Below are positions 1 to 8,610 of a stretch of 64,000 nt of DNA, piece by piece (the first letter of the stretch is position 1; each line of letters starts with the position of its first letter). Source of the DNA: Pseudomonas sp. DG56-2 (lineage in GTDB: Bacteria > Pseudomonadota > Gammaproteobacteria > Pseudomonadales > Pseudomonadaceae). The notes below the pieces were generated by a model that saw nothing but the letters and a program-made list of their open reading frames with translations, had not been told where the DNA came from and ran no database searches. The stretch spans positions 1,690,501 through 1,754,500 of the forward strand of contig NZ_CP032311.1 of the NCBI RefSeq assembly GCF_004803755.1, given 5' to 3'. The position numbers were made by a program, and so were the translations under genes.

Positions 1-509
1 TGGGGGCCATCGTCGGTGAGCGCTTTGTTCGCGCTGCCAACTATGCTCTGGAAAACCGCTGCCCAATGGTGTGCTTCTCGGCCTCCGGTGGCGCCCGTAT
101 GCAGGAAGCGCTGATCTCGCTGATGCAGATGGCCAAGACCTCCGCAGTGCTTGCACGCTTGCGCGAAGAGGGAATTCCATTCATCTCGGTGTTGACTGAT
201 CCCGTCTACGGCGGTGTTTCGGCAAGTCTGGCAATGCTGGGTGACGTTATTGTCGGTGAACCCAAGGCGCTGATCGGCTTCGCAGGTCCTCGTGTCATCG
301 AGCAGACCGTGCGAGAAAAACTGCCAGAAGGCTTCCAGCGCAGCGAGTTCCTCCTGGAGCACGGCGCAATCGACATGATCATTCCGCGTCAGGAATTGCG
401 TCATCGCCTGGGTAATCTGCTCGCACAAATGATGGGCCTGCCGACGCCGAAGTTCGTCGAGCCAGTGCTTGAACCGATCGTCGTACCACCGGTGCCTGCC
501 AACGTATGA
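1..509 (+). CDS. accD: Acetyl-CoA carboxylase carboxyltransferase subunit beta, C-terminal part (cut by window edge)
   Basis: The reading frame is open from the first bases and ends at a TGA. It carries the C-terminal half of the carboxyltransferase beta subunit, which moves the carboxyl group from biotin to acetyl-CoA in the first step of fatty acid synthesis, in the cytoplasm with AccA. Visible family features are [17 protein letters not shown], the [14 protein letters not shown] segment and [11 protein letters not shown], which form the acyl-CoA binding crotonase-like fold. The N-terminal zinc ribbon lies outside the window. The tail after residue-motif IIPRQELR is a Pro/Val-rich end. It overlaps folC by 4 bases (ATGA), the usual accD-folC coupling. 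Identification is secure; only the N terminus is missing. Confidence 0.95.
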   Translation, partial: GAIVGERFVRAANYALENRCPMVCFSASGGARMQEALISLMQMAKTSAVLARLREEGIPFISVLTDPVYGGVSASLAMLGDVIVGEPKALIGFAGPRVIEQTVREKLPEGFQRSEFLLEHGAIDMIIPRQELRHRLGNLLAQMMGLPTPKFVEPVLEPIVVPPVPANV

Positions 510-1813
510 CCCAACGTACCCTTGGCGACTGGCTCGCCTATCTCGAGCAGTTGCACCCCTCGGCCATCGATATGGGCCTGGCGCGTTCGCAACAGGTTGC
601 GGCCAGGCTCGGGCTGGACAAGCCGGCGCCACGGGTCGTCACCGTGACCGGCACCAATGGCAAGGGCTCGACCTGCGCCTTCGTGGCGGCGTTGTTGCGG
701 GCCCAGGGCCTCAAGGTCGGGGTCTATAGCTCGCCACACCTGCTGCGCTACAACGAGCGTGTGCTGATCGACGGCCGTGAGGCCGGCGATCAGCAACTGT
801 GTGATGCGTTTGCTGCTGTTGAAGCCGCTCGCGGTGAAACGTCGCTGACCTATTTCGAGGCCGGAACCCTGGCGGCCTTCTGGCTGTTCAAGCAGTCGGC
901 TCTGGATGCCGTGGTGCTTGAAGTCGGCTTGGGCGGGCGGCTGGATACCGTCAATATCGTCGATGCCGATGTGGCGCTGGTTACCAGCATTGGTGTCGAC
1001 CATACCGATTACCTGGGCGATACCCGCGAGTCGGTGGCATTTGAAAAAGCCGGTATTTTCCGTCAGGGCAAGCCTGCGCTGTGTGGTGATCTGAATCCGC
1101 CACAGCCACTGCTCGACAAGGCCCGTGAGCTTGGTTGCCCCTTCCTGCTGCGCGGTCGAGATTTTGACCTGGCCAGCACCGATCGGTATTGGCAGTGGCG
1201 GGGCGTGGACAGCCGTGGCCAGCAGGTCGAGCTGCACGACCTGCCATTGCTTGACCTGCCAATGGAAAACGCAGCGCTGGCGCTGCAAGCCTACCTGCTG
1301 ATGGATCTGCCTTGGGATGCCGGGCAGATCGCCGCGGTGTTGCAATCCACGCGCATGGTCGGTCGTCTGGATCGTCGCGCATTTCGCTGGCAAGGCAAGG
1401 CGTTGACTATCCTCATGGATGTCGGCCATAACCCCCATGCAGCCGAGTACCTGGCGCAGCGCCTGGCTGCAAGGCCGGTGGCGGGCAAGCGTCTGGCCGT
1501 GTTCGGTCTTCTCGTCGACAAGGATCTGGACGGCGTGGTGCAACCGATGTTGGGTGCGGTTCAGCGTTGGGCGGTTGCGCCTCTGGATACGGCTCGCAGT
1601 CGGTCGGCAGGCGAGCTCGAAGTAACCCTGGCGAACCTCGGTGCCGAGGTGGCGTCTTATTCCAGCGTGGCGCAAGCTCTCGACGGGCAGTGTGCGCTGG
1701 CAACGGCAGAAGATGAAATTCTCCTGTTCGGATCGTTTTTCTGTGTCGGCGAGGCCCTACAGTGGCTGGATCGGCAGACCACGGAGGAAGAAGCAAATGG
1801 CATTGCTGGATAA
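506..1813 (+). CDS. folC: Bifunctional folylpolyglutamate synthase / dihydrofolate synthase
   Basis: A 435-residue Mur-ligase-family enzyme that adds glutamate to dihydropteroate (making dihydrofolate) and lengthens the polyglutamate tail of folates, using ATP. The P-loop GTNGKGS sits at residues 49-55, and YFEAGT and [10 protein letters not shown] mark the ATPase core. The later [12 protein letters not shown] motif is the hallmark of the C-terminal ligase domain. Length is normal for the family. Its ATG overlaps the accD stop by 4 bases, so translation is probably coupled. The 3' end overlaps the start of the SPOR-domain gene by 17 bases, so accD, folC and the SPOR gene are likely one transcript. 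Confidence 0.95.
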   Translation: MTQRTLGDWLAYLEQLHPSAIDMGLARSQQVAARLGLDKPAPRVVTVTGTNGKGSTCAFVAALLRAQGLKVGVYSSPHLLRYNERVLIDGREAGDQQLCDAFAAVEAARGETSLTYFEAGTLAAFWLFKQSALDAVVLEVGLGGRLDTVNIVDADVALVTSIGVDHTDYLGDTRESVAFEKAGIFRQGKPALCGDLNPPQPLLDKARELGCPFLLRGRDFDLASTDRYWQWRGVDSRGQQVELHDLPLLDLPMENAALALQAYLLMDLPWDAGQIAAVLQSTRMVGRLDRRAFRWQGKALTILMDVGHNPHAAEYLAQRLAARPVAGKRLAVFGLLVDKDLDGVVQPMLGAVQRWAVAPLDTARSRSAGELEVTLANLGAEVASYSSVAQALDGQCALATAEDEILLFGSFFCVGEALQWLDRQTTEEEANGIAG

Positions 1814-2468
1814 AGTGGTCAAGCAACGGATGGTGGGGGCGCTGGTGCTGGTGGCATTGGCGGTGATTTTCCTGCCGATGTTGTTTTCCCGGGAAGACGA
1901 GATGCGCCAGGTGCGGGTCCAGGCCCCTGACGCACCCGCAGCGCCAAGCATGCCCCAGGTGCAGGTCGAACCGGTGCAGGTGCCGGAGCCCAAGGTACTG
2001 CCAGAAGAAAACCCGGTGATTGTCGATGAGTCCACGGCGCCAGCCCAGACCCCGAGCGCACCTATCGCCCCTGCGCCGAGCGTTGTGCCTGAGCCCGTGC
2101 CAGCTCCCGCTCCGGCTGTAGCGGCCAAGCCTGTGACACCGCCGCCAGCGGCCAAGCCACAAGCCCAGCCGGCACCTGCCGTGGCCACTGCGGCCAAGCC
2201 TGCGGCAGGCAAGATCGACGCCAATGGCCTGCCAGTCAGTTGGTCGGTGCAATTGGCCAGTCTGTCCAATCGGGCTGGGGCCGACAACCTGCAGAAAACT
2301 CTGCGCAGCCAGGGTTATAACGCCTACATTCGTTCTGCCGGTGGCATGAACCGGGTGTACGTCGGACCGTTGATCGAGCGTGCCGAGGCCGAGCGTCTGC
2401 GGGATGTGATCAGCCGCCAGCAGAAGCTCAACGGCATTGTCGTGCGCTTCCAGCCCGAGCGCAGCTGA
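1797..2468 (+). CDS. SPOR-domain protein (DedD-like), peptidoglycan binding
   Basis: A 223-residue single-pass inner-membrane protein. The start is the ATG at 1797, preceded by GGAGGAAG, inside the end of folC; longer upstream frames are folC shadow. Residues about 11-28 are hydrophobic (a membrane anchor), followed by a long Pro/Ala/Val-rich linker (about 40-140) that would span the periplasm, and a C-terminal SPOR domain from about 148 (SWSVQLASLSNRAGADNL ... VYVGPLIERAEAERL). SPOR domains bind glycan strands stripped of stem peptides at the division septum. The position between folC and cvpA matches dedD in many gammaproteobacteria. I leave the symbol empty because DedD orthology rests on context plus architecture. 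Confidence 0.9.
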   Translation: MALLDKVVKQRMVGALVLVALAVIFLPMLFSREDEMRQVRVQAPDAPAAPSMPQVQVEPVQVPEPKVLPEENPVIVDESTAPAQTPSAPIAPAPSVVPEPVPAPAPAVAAKPVTPPPAAKPQAQPAPAVATAAKPAAGKIDANGLPVSWSVQLASLSNRAGADNLQKTLRSQGYNAYIRSAGGMNRVYVGPLIERAEAERLRDVISRQQKLNGIVVRFQPERS

Positions 2469-2476
2469 GTGTTCGT

Positions 2477-2496
2477 CGCCCGGCCCGCGCCGGGCG
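2477..2496 (+). terminator. GC-rich hairpin after the SPOR gene
   Basis: CGCCCGGC and GCCGGGCG form a perfect 8-bp stem around a 4-base loop, 8 bases after the SPOR-gene stop. No T-run follows, so it may be a transcript 3' end stabiliser or a Rho-independent terminator of low efficiency. It separates the accD-folC-SPOR unit from the cvpA promoter. Confidence 0.45.
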
Positions 2497-2508
2497 GCAA
2501 ATCACTGC

Positions 2509-2537
2509 TTACCGACAGCCCGTTGCTCTGGTAAAAT
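2509..2537 (+). promoter_or_regulatory. Sigma70-like promoter for cvpA-purF
   Basis: TTACCG (2509-2514), a 17-base spacer and TAAAAT (2532-2537) give a good -35/-10 pair. Transcription would start near 2545, about 23 bases before the GTG of cvpA. No PurR-type palindrome is evident beside it. Confidence 0.6.
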
Positions 2538-2567
2538 GCGCCGCCTTATCCGTTTGCAGGCAACACT

Positions 2568-3122
2568 GTGGCATTTACCTGGGTCGACTGGGCGATTTTC
2601 GCGATCATCGCCATTTCTTCGCTTATCAGTCTCAAGCGCGGCTTTGTCAAAGAGGCCTTGTCGCTGCTTACCTGGATCATTGCCGGCGCTGTAGCCTGGA
2701 TGTTCGGTGGCTCGCTGTCGCAGTACCTGGAGTCTTACATCCAGACGCCTTCGGCCCGGGTCATCGCGGGATGCGCCATTCTTTTCGTCGCCACCCTGCT
2801 GGTGGGGGCCATGATCAATTTTCTCATCGGCGAGCTGATTCGCGTCACCGGGCTTTCCGGGACCGACCGCTTCCTGGGCATGGCATTCGGTGCCGCCCGT
2901 GGGGCCTTGCTGGTGGTGGTGGCCGTCGGGCTGTTGAGCCTGGGGCCAGTACAACAAGATCAGTGGTGGCAGGATTCTCGCCTGATACCACAATTTCTAT
3001 TGGTAGCTGACTGGTCGAAAAACCTCATCCTGGGGTTCACCAGTCAGTGGCTAGCCAGCGGGATCAGCGCACCGGCTGATCTTCCGTTCAAGGAACAGCT
3101 CCTGGGGCCAAAAACGCCTTGA
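2568..3122 (+). CDS. cvpA: CvpA family membrane protein
   Basis: A 184-residue integral membrane protein with four hydrophobic segments (about residues 5-22, 28-47, 63-85 and 102-123) and a short charged C terminus, the typical CvpA layout. The start is GTG, giving MAFTWVDWAIF. CvpA was named for colicin V production; in enterics and pseudomonads it sits directly upstream of purF and has been linked to envelope function, but no biochemical activity is settled. It lies 41 bases before purF in the same direction, and the promoter at about 2509-2537 probably serves both. Confidence 0.93.
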   Translation: MAFTWVDWAIFAIIAISSLISLKRGFVKEALSLLTWIIAGAVAWMFGGSLSQYLESYIQTPSARVIAGCAILFVATLLVGAMINFLIGELIRVTGLSGTDRFLGMAFGAARGALLVVVAVGLLSLGPVQQDQWWQDSRLIPQFLLVADWSKNLILGFTSQWLASGISAPADLPFKEQLLGPKTP

Positions 3123-3163
3123 GAGCTGCTCAGTCCAGTTTCATTAAGTAGGGGTTGCGTCGC

Positions 3164-4669
3164 ATGTGTGGCATCGTCGGTATCGTCGGTAAGTCGAACG
3201 TCAATCAGGCGCTGTATGACGCGCTAACCGTCCTCCAGCACCGCGGCCAGGACGCTGCCGGTATTGTGACCAGTCATGATGGCCGGTTATTCCTGCGCAA
3301 GGACAACGGCCTGGTCCGTGACGTATTTCAACAGCGCCATATGCAGCGCCTGGTCGGCCACATGGGCATTGGCCATGTGCGCTACCCGACTGCGGGCAGC
3401 TCGACCTCAGCCGAGGCCCAGCCGTTCTACGTCAACTCGCCGTACGGCATCACTCTGGCGCACAACGGTAACCTGACCAACGTTGAACAGTTGGCCAAGG
3501 AGATCTACGAGTCCGATCTGCGTCACGTCAATACCAACTCCGACTCCGAAGTCTTGCTCAATGTCTTCGCTCATGAGCTGGCGGTGCGCGGCAAGCTGCA
3601 GCCGACCGAAGAAGACGTATTCGCCGCCGTGACCGATGTGCACAACCGTTGCGTTGGCGGCTACGCGGTGGTGGCGATGATTACCGGTTACGGCATCGTT
3701 GGTTTCCGTGACCCTAACGGTATCCGTCCAATCGTTTTCGGCCAGCGTCATACCGACGAAGGCGTCGAGTACATGATCGCCTCCGAAAGCGTTTCGCTGG
3801 ACGTGCTCGGTTTCACCCTGATCCGCGACCTGGCCCCGGGCGAAGCGGTTTACATCACCGAAGAAGGCAAGCTGCACACCCGTCAGTGCGCAACCAACCC
3901 GCAATTGTCACCGTGCATCTTCGAGCACGTTTACCTGGCTCGCCCTGACTCGATCATCGACGGCGTCTCGGTCTACAAGGCACGCCTGCGCATGGGCGAA
4001 AAACTTGCCGAGAAGATCCTGCGTGAGCGTCCGGAACATGATATCGACGTGGTCATCCCGATTCCCGACACCAGCCGTACCGCCGCTCTCGAGCTGGCCA
4101 ACCACCTGGGCGTCAAGTTCCGTGAAGGTTTCGTCAAGAACCGCTACATCGGCCGTACCTTCATCATGCCCGGCCAGGCCGCGCGCAAGAAATCGGTGCG
4201 CCAGAAGCTCAACGCCATCGAGCTGGAATTCCGCGGCAAGAACGTGATGCTGGTGGATGACTCGATTGTCCGCGGCACCACCTGCAAGCAGATCATCCAG
4301 ATGGCCCGCGAAGCCGGAGCGAAGAACGTTTACTTCTGCTCGGCAGCGCCAGCGGTGCGTTTCCCCAACGTCTACGGCATCGACATGCCGAGCGCTCATG
4401 AACTGATCGCGCACAATCGCAGCACTGAAGATGTGGCCGAGCTGATCGGCGCCGACTGGCTGGTCTACCAGGACCTGCCGGACCTCATCGAATCCGTGGG
4501 TGGTGGCAAGATCAAGATTGAGCATTTCGACTGCGCAGTGTTCGACGGCAAGTATGTGACCGGCGACATTGACGAGGCCTACCTGGAAAAGATCGAGCAG
4601 GCGCGTAACGACGCCTCCAAGGTCAAGAACCAGGCGGTCAGCGCGATCATCGACCTCTACAATAATTGA
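3164..4669 (+). CDS. purF: Amidophosphoribosyltransferase
   Basis: A 501-residue enzyme of purine synthesis: PRPP plus glutamine gives 5-phosphoribosylamine. The ATG at 3164 is chosen because Cys2 (MCGIVGIVG) becomes the N-terminal nucleophile of the glutaminase domain after Met removal; an in-frame TTG nine bases earlier would bury it. The Ntn-hydrolase domain runs through about residue 230, with RGQDAAG and the [11 protein letters not shown] oxyanion region. The C-terminal phosphoribosyltransferase domain has the PRPP loop [13 protein letters not shown]. Length and motifs are standard. It follows cvpA and precedes metZ by 15 bases, so co-transcription with metZ is likely. Confidence 0.97.
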   Translation: MCGIVGIVGKSNVNQALYDALTVLQHRGQDAAGIVTSHDGRLFLRKDNGLVRDVFQQRHMQRLVGHMGIGHVRYPTAGSSTSAEAQPFYVNSPYGITLAHNGNLTNVEQLAKEIYESDLRHVNTNSDSEVLLNVFAHELAVRGKLQPTEEDVFAAVTDVHNRCVGGYAVVAMITGYGIVGFRDPNGIRPIVFGQRHTDEGVEYMIASESVSLDVLGFTLIRDLAPGEAVYITEEGKLHTRQCATNPQLSPCIFEHVYLARPDSIIDGVSVYKARLRMGEKLAEKILRERPEHDIDVVIPIPDTSRTAALELANHLGVKFREGFVKNRYIGRTFIMPGQAARKKSVRQKLNAIELEFRGKNVMLVDDSIVRGTTCKQIIQMAREAGAKNVYFCSAAPAVRFPNVYGIDMPSAHELIAHNRSTEDVAELIGADWLVYQDLPDLIESVGGGKIKIEHFDCAVFDGKYVTGDIDEAYLEKIEQARNDASKVKNQAVSAIIDLYNN

Positions 4670-4684
4670 TTTAGGAGTGGCGGC

Positions 4685-5896
4685 ATGACACAGGAATGGG
4701 ATGCCGGACGCCTGGACAGCGACCTCGAAGGGGTCGCTTTCGATACGCTGGCGGTACGCGCCGGCCAGCATCGCACGCCGGAAGGTGAGCACAGCGATCC
4801 GCTGTTCTTCACCTCCAGCTACGTGTTCCGTACAGCGGCCGATGCCGCTGCACGGTTCGCCGGCGAGGTTCCAGGTAACGTCTATTCACGCTACACCAAC
4901 CCCACCGTACGTGCGTTCGAAGAGCGCATGGCTGCTCTGGAAGGCGCTGAGCAAGCAGTGGCGACGTCCACCGGTATGTCGGCGATCCTGTCCACGGTAA
5001 TGGCCTTGTGCAGCGCTGGCGACCATATCCTGGTCTCGCAGAGCGTATTCGGCTCGACCATCAGCCTGTTCGAGAAGTATTTCAAGCGCTTTGGCGTGCA
5101 GGTCGATTACGTACCGCTGGCGGATCTGGCCGGCTGGGATGCGGCAATCAAGGCCAATACCAAGCTGTTGTTCGTCGAGTCGCCGTCCAATCCGCTGGCC
5201 GAGCTTGTGGATATTGCGGCACTGGCCGAAATCGCCCACGCCAAAGGTGCTCAACTGGTGGTCGACAACTGCTTCAGCACACCGGCCTTGCAGCAACCGC
5301 TGAAGCTGGGTGCCGATATCGTCGTGCATTCGGCCACCAAGTTCATCGATGGCCAAGGCCGTTGCATGGGCGGTGTGGTTGCCGGGCGAAGCGAGCAGAT
5401 GAAAGAGGTCGTGGGCTTTTTGCGCACTGCGGGGCCATCGTTGAGTCCGTTCAACGCCTGGATCTTCCTCAAGGGCCTGGAAACGCTCAATTTGCGTATG
5501 CGCGCCCACTGTGCCAGCGCGCAGATTCTGGCTGAATGGCTGGAACAGCAGGACGGTATCGAAAAGGTTCACTACGCGGGGCTGCAGAGCCATCCACAGC
5601 ATGTTCTGGCGAAAAGCCAGATGAGCGGCTTTGGGGCGGTGGTCAGCTTTGAGGTCAAGGGTGGCAAAGAGGGCGCCTGGCGCTTCATCGATGCCACGCG
5701 CCTGATCTCGATCACCGCCAACCTTGGTGACAGCAAGACCACCATCACTCATCCGGGTACCACGTCCCACGGCCGTTTGTCGCCGCAGGAGCGAGAGGCC
5801 GCCGGTATCCGCGACAGCCTGATTCGCGTGGCTGTGGGCCTGGAAGATGTAGCCGACCTCAAGGCCGATCTGGCCCGCGGTCTGGAAGCGCTGTGA
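4685..5896 (+). CDS. metZ: O-succinylhomoserine sulfhydrylase
   Basis: A 403-residue PLP enzyme of the Cys/Met metabolism family. In pseudomonads MetZ makes homocysteine directly from O-succinylhomoserine and sulfide, bypassing cystathionine. Lys219 in SATKF is the PLP Schiff-base lysine; YSRYTNPT (about 67-74), the GMSAI segment and VVDNCFSTP are family signatures. The start has a clear RBS (TAGGAG). Its stop overlaps the GTG of the downstream dehydrogenase (GTGA). The purF-metZ order is conserved in Pseudomonas and supports MetZ over other sulfhydrylases or gamma-lyases. Confidence 0.93.
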   Translation: MTQEWDAGRLDSDLEGVAFDTLAVRAGQHRTPEGEHSDPLFFTSSYVFRTAADAAARFAGEVPGNVYSRYTNPTVRAFEERMAALEGAEQAVATSTGMSAILSTVMALCSAGDHILVSQSVFGSTISLFEKYFKRFGVQVDYVPLADLAGWDAAIKANTKLLFVESPSNPLAELVDIAALAEIAHAKGAQLVVDNCFSTPALQQPLKLGADIVVHSATKFIDGQGRCMGGVVAGRSEQMKEVVGFLRTAGPSLSPFNAWIFLKGLETLNLRMRAHCASAQILAEWLEQQDGIEKVHYAGLQSHPQHVLAKSQMSGFGAVVSFEVKGGKEGAWRFIDATRLISITANLGDSKTTITHPGTTSHGRLSPQEREAAGIRDSLIRVAVGLEDVADLKADLARGLEAL

Positions 5897-6666
5897 TCGA
5901 CTGGTCAGCGGGCGACAGCAACCATAACGGTCGCGTCGCCCTGGTGACCGGTGCGGCACGCGGCATCGGCCTGGGCATTACTGCCTGGCTGATCGCCGAG
6001 GGCTGGCAGGTGGTGCTTACCGACCTGGATCGGGTACGCGGCGCCAAGGCGGCCAAGGTTCTGGGAGACAACGCCTGGTTCATCGGCATGGATGTCGCCG
6101 ACGAGACTCAGGTGAAGGTCACAGTGGCTGAAGTACTTGGCCAGTTTGGTCGTCTCGACGCTCTGGTGTGCAATGCCGCCATTGCCGATCCGCACAACAC
6201 CACCCTGGAAACCCTGAGCCTTGCGCACTGGAACCGGGTGCTGGCGGTCAATCTGGGTGGTCCGATGCTATTGGCCAAGCACTGTGCGCCGTATTTGCGT
6301 GCCCACGGCGGTGCAATCGTCAACCTGGCGTCTACCCGTGCTGCGCAATCGGAGCCCGACACCGAAGCTTACGCGGCCAGCAAGGGTGGCCTGCTGGCGC
6401 TGACCCATGCCCTGGCGATGAGCCTGGGGCCTGAAATTCGCGTCAATGCTGTAAGCCCCGGCTGGATCGACGCACGCGACCCCTCGGAGCGTCGTGCCGA
6501 GCCGCTGAGTGAAGAAGATCATGCTCAGCACCCGGCGGGCAGGGTAGGGACGGTAGAAGACGTTGCAGCCATGGTTGCCTGGTTGTTGTCGCGCAATGCC
6601 GGCTTTGTCACTGGCCAGGAGTTCGTGGTCGACGGCGGTATGACCAAGAAGATGATCTACAAGTAA
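5893..6666 (+). CDS. Short-chain dehydrogenase/reductase (SDR)
   Basis: A 257-residue classical SDR. It has the Rossmann TGAARGIG motif at 19-26, the CNAAI segment near 93-97, a catalytic Ser147, and Tyr160/Lys164 in YAASK. The C terminus GMTKKMIYK is polar. The GTG start overlaps the metZ stop by four bases, so it is translated with metZ. An NAD(P)H-dependent oxidoreductase acting on an alcohol or carbonyl is certain; the substrate cannot be read from sequence. The metZ link is conserved in pseudomonads but gives no clear pathway. Confidence 0.9.
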   Translation: MIDWSAGDSNHNGRVALVTGAARGIGLGITAWLIAEGWQVVLTDLDRVRGAKAAKVLGDNAWFIGMDVADETQVKVTVAEVLGQFGRLDALVCNAAIADPHNTTLETLSLAHWNRVLAVNLGGPMLLAKHCAPYLRAHGGAIVNLASTRAAQSEPDTEAYAASKGGLLALTHALAMSLGPEIRVNAVSPGWIDARDPSERRAEPLSEEDHAQHPAGRVGTVEDVAAMVAWLLSRNAGFVTGQEFVVDGGMTKKMIYK

Positions 6667-6709
6667 CACTGCTTTTTTGCCCTTTTTGAAAAAAACTTCA
6701 ACAGGGGTA

Positions 6710-6738
6710 TTGACTTAGCATCGATACCTGCGTAAATT
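6710..6738 (+). promoter_or_regulatory. Sigma70 promoter of the tRNA cluster
   Basis: TTGACT (6710-6715), a 17-base spacer and TAAATT (6733-6738), followed by a GC-containing discriminator. The predicted start is near 6745, about 16 bases before tRNA-Val. This is a close match to consensus, as expected for a stable-RNA promoter. Confidence 0.75.
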
Positions 6739-6760
6739 TCGCCACCTCAGCGAAGCACAC

Positions 6761-6836
6761 GGGTGATTAGCTCAGCCGGGAGAGCATCTGCCTTACAAGC
6801 AGAGGGTCGGCGGTTCGATCCCGTCATCACCCACCA
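6761..6836 (+). tRNA. tRNA-Val (UAC)
   Basis: A complete 76-base cloverleaf with encoded CCA. The acceptor GGGTGAT pairs with ATCACCC, the D arm is GCTC/GAGC, the anticodon stem is TCTGC/GCAGA with loop CTTACAA (anticodon UAC), and the T arm contains TTCGATC. First gene of the four-tRNA cluster. Confidence 0.97.
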
Positions 6837-6912
6837 CTTCCTGAGATGTTCCTGGCCCGACACTTTCCAACGAGAGTGTTACCAGAGAGGAACAGGACGC
6901 AAGTCCATATGC

Positions 6913-6989
6913 GCAGCGGTAGTTCAGTCGGTTAGAATACCGGCCTGTCACGCCGGGGGTCGCGGGTTCGAGTCCCGTCCGCTGCGCCA
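6913..6989 (+). tRNA. tRNA-Asp (GUC), copy 1
   Basis: A 77-base cloverleaf ending in encoded CCA. Acceptor GCAGCGG pairs with CCGCTGC; the anticodon loop CTGTCAC gives GUC. The T arm is GCGGG/CCCGT around TTCGAGT. Identical in sequence to the copies at 7089 and 7277. Confidence 0.97.
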
Positions 6990-7088
6990 CTTTTCTCCAG
7001 ATCGGTTTAACGACCGGTTTGAGGTCCGAAGGCACCGAAGCCTTCAGGCCAGATCCCAGTTTCAAGCAAGCTAACGCTTGTATGATAC

Positions 7089-7165
7089 GCAGCGGTAGTT
7101 CAGTCGGTTAGAATACCGGCCTGTCACGCCGGGGGTCGCGGGTTCGAGTCCCGTCCGCTGCGCCA
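7089..7165 (+). tRNA. tRNA-Asp (GUC), copy 2
   Basis: Identical to copy 1 over all 77 bases. It is separated from copy 1 by 99 bases of unrelated spacer, so only the tRNA itself is conserved. It is followed after about 40 bases by an intrinsic terminator. Confidence 0.97.
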
Positions 7166-7206
7166 TATTTCTTCGAGGCCCTTGAACTCCTCGAAGTAAC
7201 GAAGAG

Positions 7207-7230
7207 AGCGACCTAAGGTTCGCTTTTTTT
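7207..7230 (+). terminator. Intrinsic terminator between tRNA-Asp copies 2 and 3
   Basis: AGCGACC pairs with GGTTCGCT (one bulged T) around a TAA loop, followed by a run of seven to eight T. It lies upstream of the third tRNA-Asp, so it either ends part of the transcripts or is a remnant of an earlier cluster end. Confidence 0.75.
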
Positions 7231-7276
7231 GTGCCTGAGATCAGCGCCAGTTTCGCGATCCAGGTCAGCACGACAC

Positions 7277-7353
7277 GCAGCGGTAGTTCAGTCGGTTAGA
7301 ATACCGGCCTGTCACGCCGGGGGTCGCGGGTTCGAGTCCCGTCCGCTGCGCCA
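7277..7353 (+). tRNA. tRNA-Asp (GUC), copy 3
   Basis: Identical to copies 1 and 2. It sits after an intrinsic terminator with no obvious promoter of its own in the 46-base gap, so it may depend on read-through. Another intrinsic terminator follows. Confidence 0.97.
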
Positions 7354-7371
7354 TATTGAAGCATCAAAGAA

Positions 7372-7395
7372 AGCGACCTACGGGTCGCTTTTTTT
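7372..7395 (+). terminator. Intrinsic terminator ending the tRNA cluster
   Basis: AGCGACC and GGTCGCT form a perfect 7-bp stem around a TACG loop, followed by seven T. It resembles the terminator at 7207-7230, suggesting the tRNA plus terminator unit was duplicated together. Confidence 0.85.
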
Positions 7396-7517
7396 GTGGG
7401 CGTGCATTTTTGCGACAAGGGCAGAATTAATTTTCCAGGGAGATCGTCTGCCTGCGGTTTCGTAGATCTGCCGATGTGTTGCACAATAGGCGCCGATCGT
7501 TTTACTCAGGATTTGCA

Positions 7518-8396
7518 ATGTCACAGTCAACCGTCTTCAGTGCGCTTGGGCTGGCCCTGGTGCTGGCGGGTATTTCAGGCTGTTCTTCGAAGAAAGCTGC
7601 CATCTACGAACACGAAAATTTCGACGATTCGGGAACCTATTCGCGCAGCTTCGCAGTGAGCGAAGCGGGTACCTGCGAGGCTGCCCGCCGCGCCTTGCTC
7701 AGCCAGGGCTACATCATCACCAGCAGCGATGCCGGGCAGGTCAACGGCAACAAAAGCTTCCAGCAGACCGGCGAATCGCATCTGCAGATAAGTTTCAATG
7801 TGGTCTGTGCCCGCGACAGCGGTGACGAGCAGCGTTCGACCATGTTCGCCAACGCCCTGCAGGACCGCTACGCGCTGAAAAAATCCAATACCTCGGCAAG
7901 TGTCGGGGTAGGGGTGCTGGGCTCGCTGTCGATGCCGATCGGCTCCACGGACGACTCGATGGTCAAGGTCGCCAGCGAAACGGTCACCTCGGCCAAGTTT
8001 TATGAGCGGTATTTCGCGCTAGTCGAAAGTTTCCTGCCCAAAGAGCAGAAGAAAAAAGTTTCGCTGAAAAAGCCGGTTGAGAAGCCCGCGCCCGTGTTGG
8101 GTGTACCTGAGAGCGTTCCTGTGGCTGCGCCAGCGGCCCTGGCACCGGTCGAAACCACAGCGCCAGTGGCAACCCCTGCAGTTGTCGAGCCAGCGCCGGC
8201 AGTGGCCGTACCGGTCGTCGAGGCTGCACCGGCTCCGGTGGTCGATGACAGCAGCGGCTCGCAGCCGGTACCACCCCCTGTCGAAGCTGCGCCGATCAAT
8301 GTTGAACCATCGACGCCAGCGCCGACCGCTACCGAACCTGCCTCGACCACGGCGCCACAAGCACCTGCAGGCAGCCCTGAACAGGTTGCGCCGTAG
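7518..8396 (+). CDS. DUF2242 family lipoprotein
   Basis: A 292-residue predicted lipoprotein. The ATG at 7518 gives a signal peptide ending in a lipobox (ISGC, Cys22), so the protein should be anchored in the envelope. Residues about 23-175 form the conserved DUF2242-type domain, with an RSF strand and two isolated cysteines. From about 180 to the end the chain is low-complexity Pro/Ala/Val, likely a flexible tether. It follows the tRNA terminator and stands alone. The function is unknown; the family assignment is from memory of similar pseudomonad proteins and should be checked with a profile search. Confidence 0.8.
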   Translation: MSQSTVFSALGLALVLAGISGCSSKKAAIYEHENFDDSGTYSRSFAVSEAGTCEAARRALLSQGYIITSSDAGQVNGNKSFQQTGESHLQISFNVVCARDSGDEQRSTMFANALQDRYALKKSNTSASVGVGVLGSLSMPIGSTDDSMVKVASETVTSAKFYERYFALVESFLPKEQKKKVSLKKPVEKPAPVLGVPESVPVAAPAALAPVETTAPVATPAVVEPAPAVAVPVVEAAPAPVVDDSSGSQPVPPPVEAAPINVEPSTPAPTATEPASTTAPQAPAGSPEQVAP

Positions 8397-8521
8397 GCAA
8401 GGATAATTTTTCCATCTGCTGCTACGTTGTGTTGATAAGCGTCATTGTCATTTTTCTTTCATCGCGGCACTTTAGGCTCGATGACGAATCTATGAAATGA
8501 ATGAAAACGACGGAGCAGATG

Positions 8522-8608
8522 ATGGACGACTATCAAGAAGAACTACTCGAATACCGCGCCTTTGAGCTTGACCCGCTTGAGCCTGCCGAAGATGCCACCG
8601 AGCTGTAG
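8522..8608 (+). CDS. Small acidic protein, 28 residues, function unknown
   Basis: A short frame with two adjacent ATG codons (8519 and 8522). GGAG at 8512-8515 is best spaced (6 bases) for the second, giving MDDYQEELLEYRAFELD and a C terminus ending in ATEL. The product is strongly acidic (many Glu/Asp) and has no hydrophobic segment. It ends two bases before the convergent AraC gene. The good RBS, compact design and codon usage like the neighbours suggest a real gene; conservation in related genomes would settle it. Confidence 0.55.
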   Translation: MDDYQEELLEYRAFELDPLEPAEDATEL

Positions 8609-8610
8609 CA

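Noticed and set aside
6761..7353. tRNA cluster as an integration site for a genomic island
   Set aside because: No integrase, no direct repeat of a tRNA 3' end beyond the tRNA copies themselves, and ordinary core genes on both sides.
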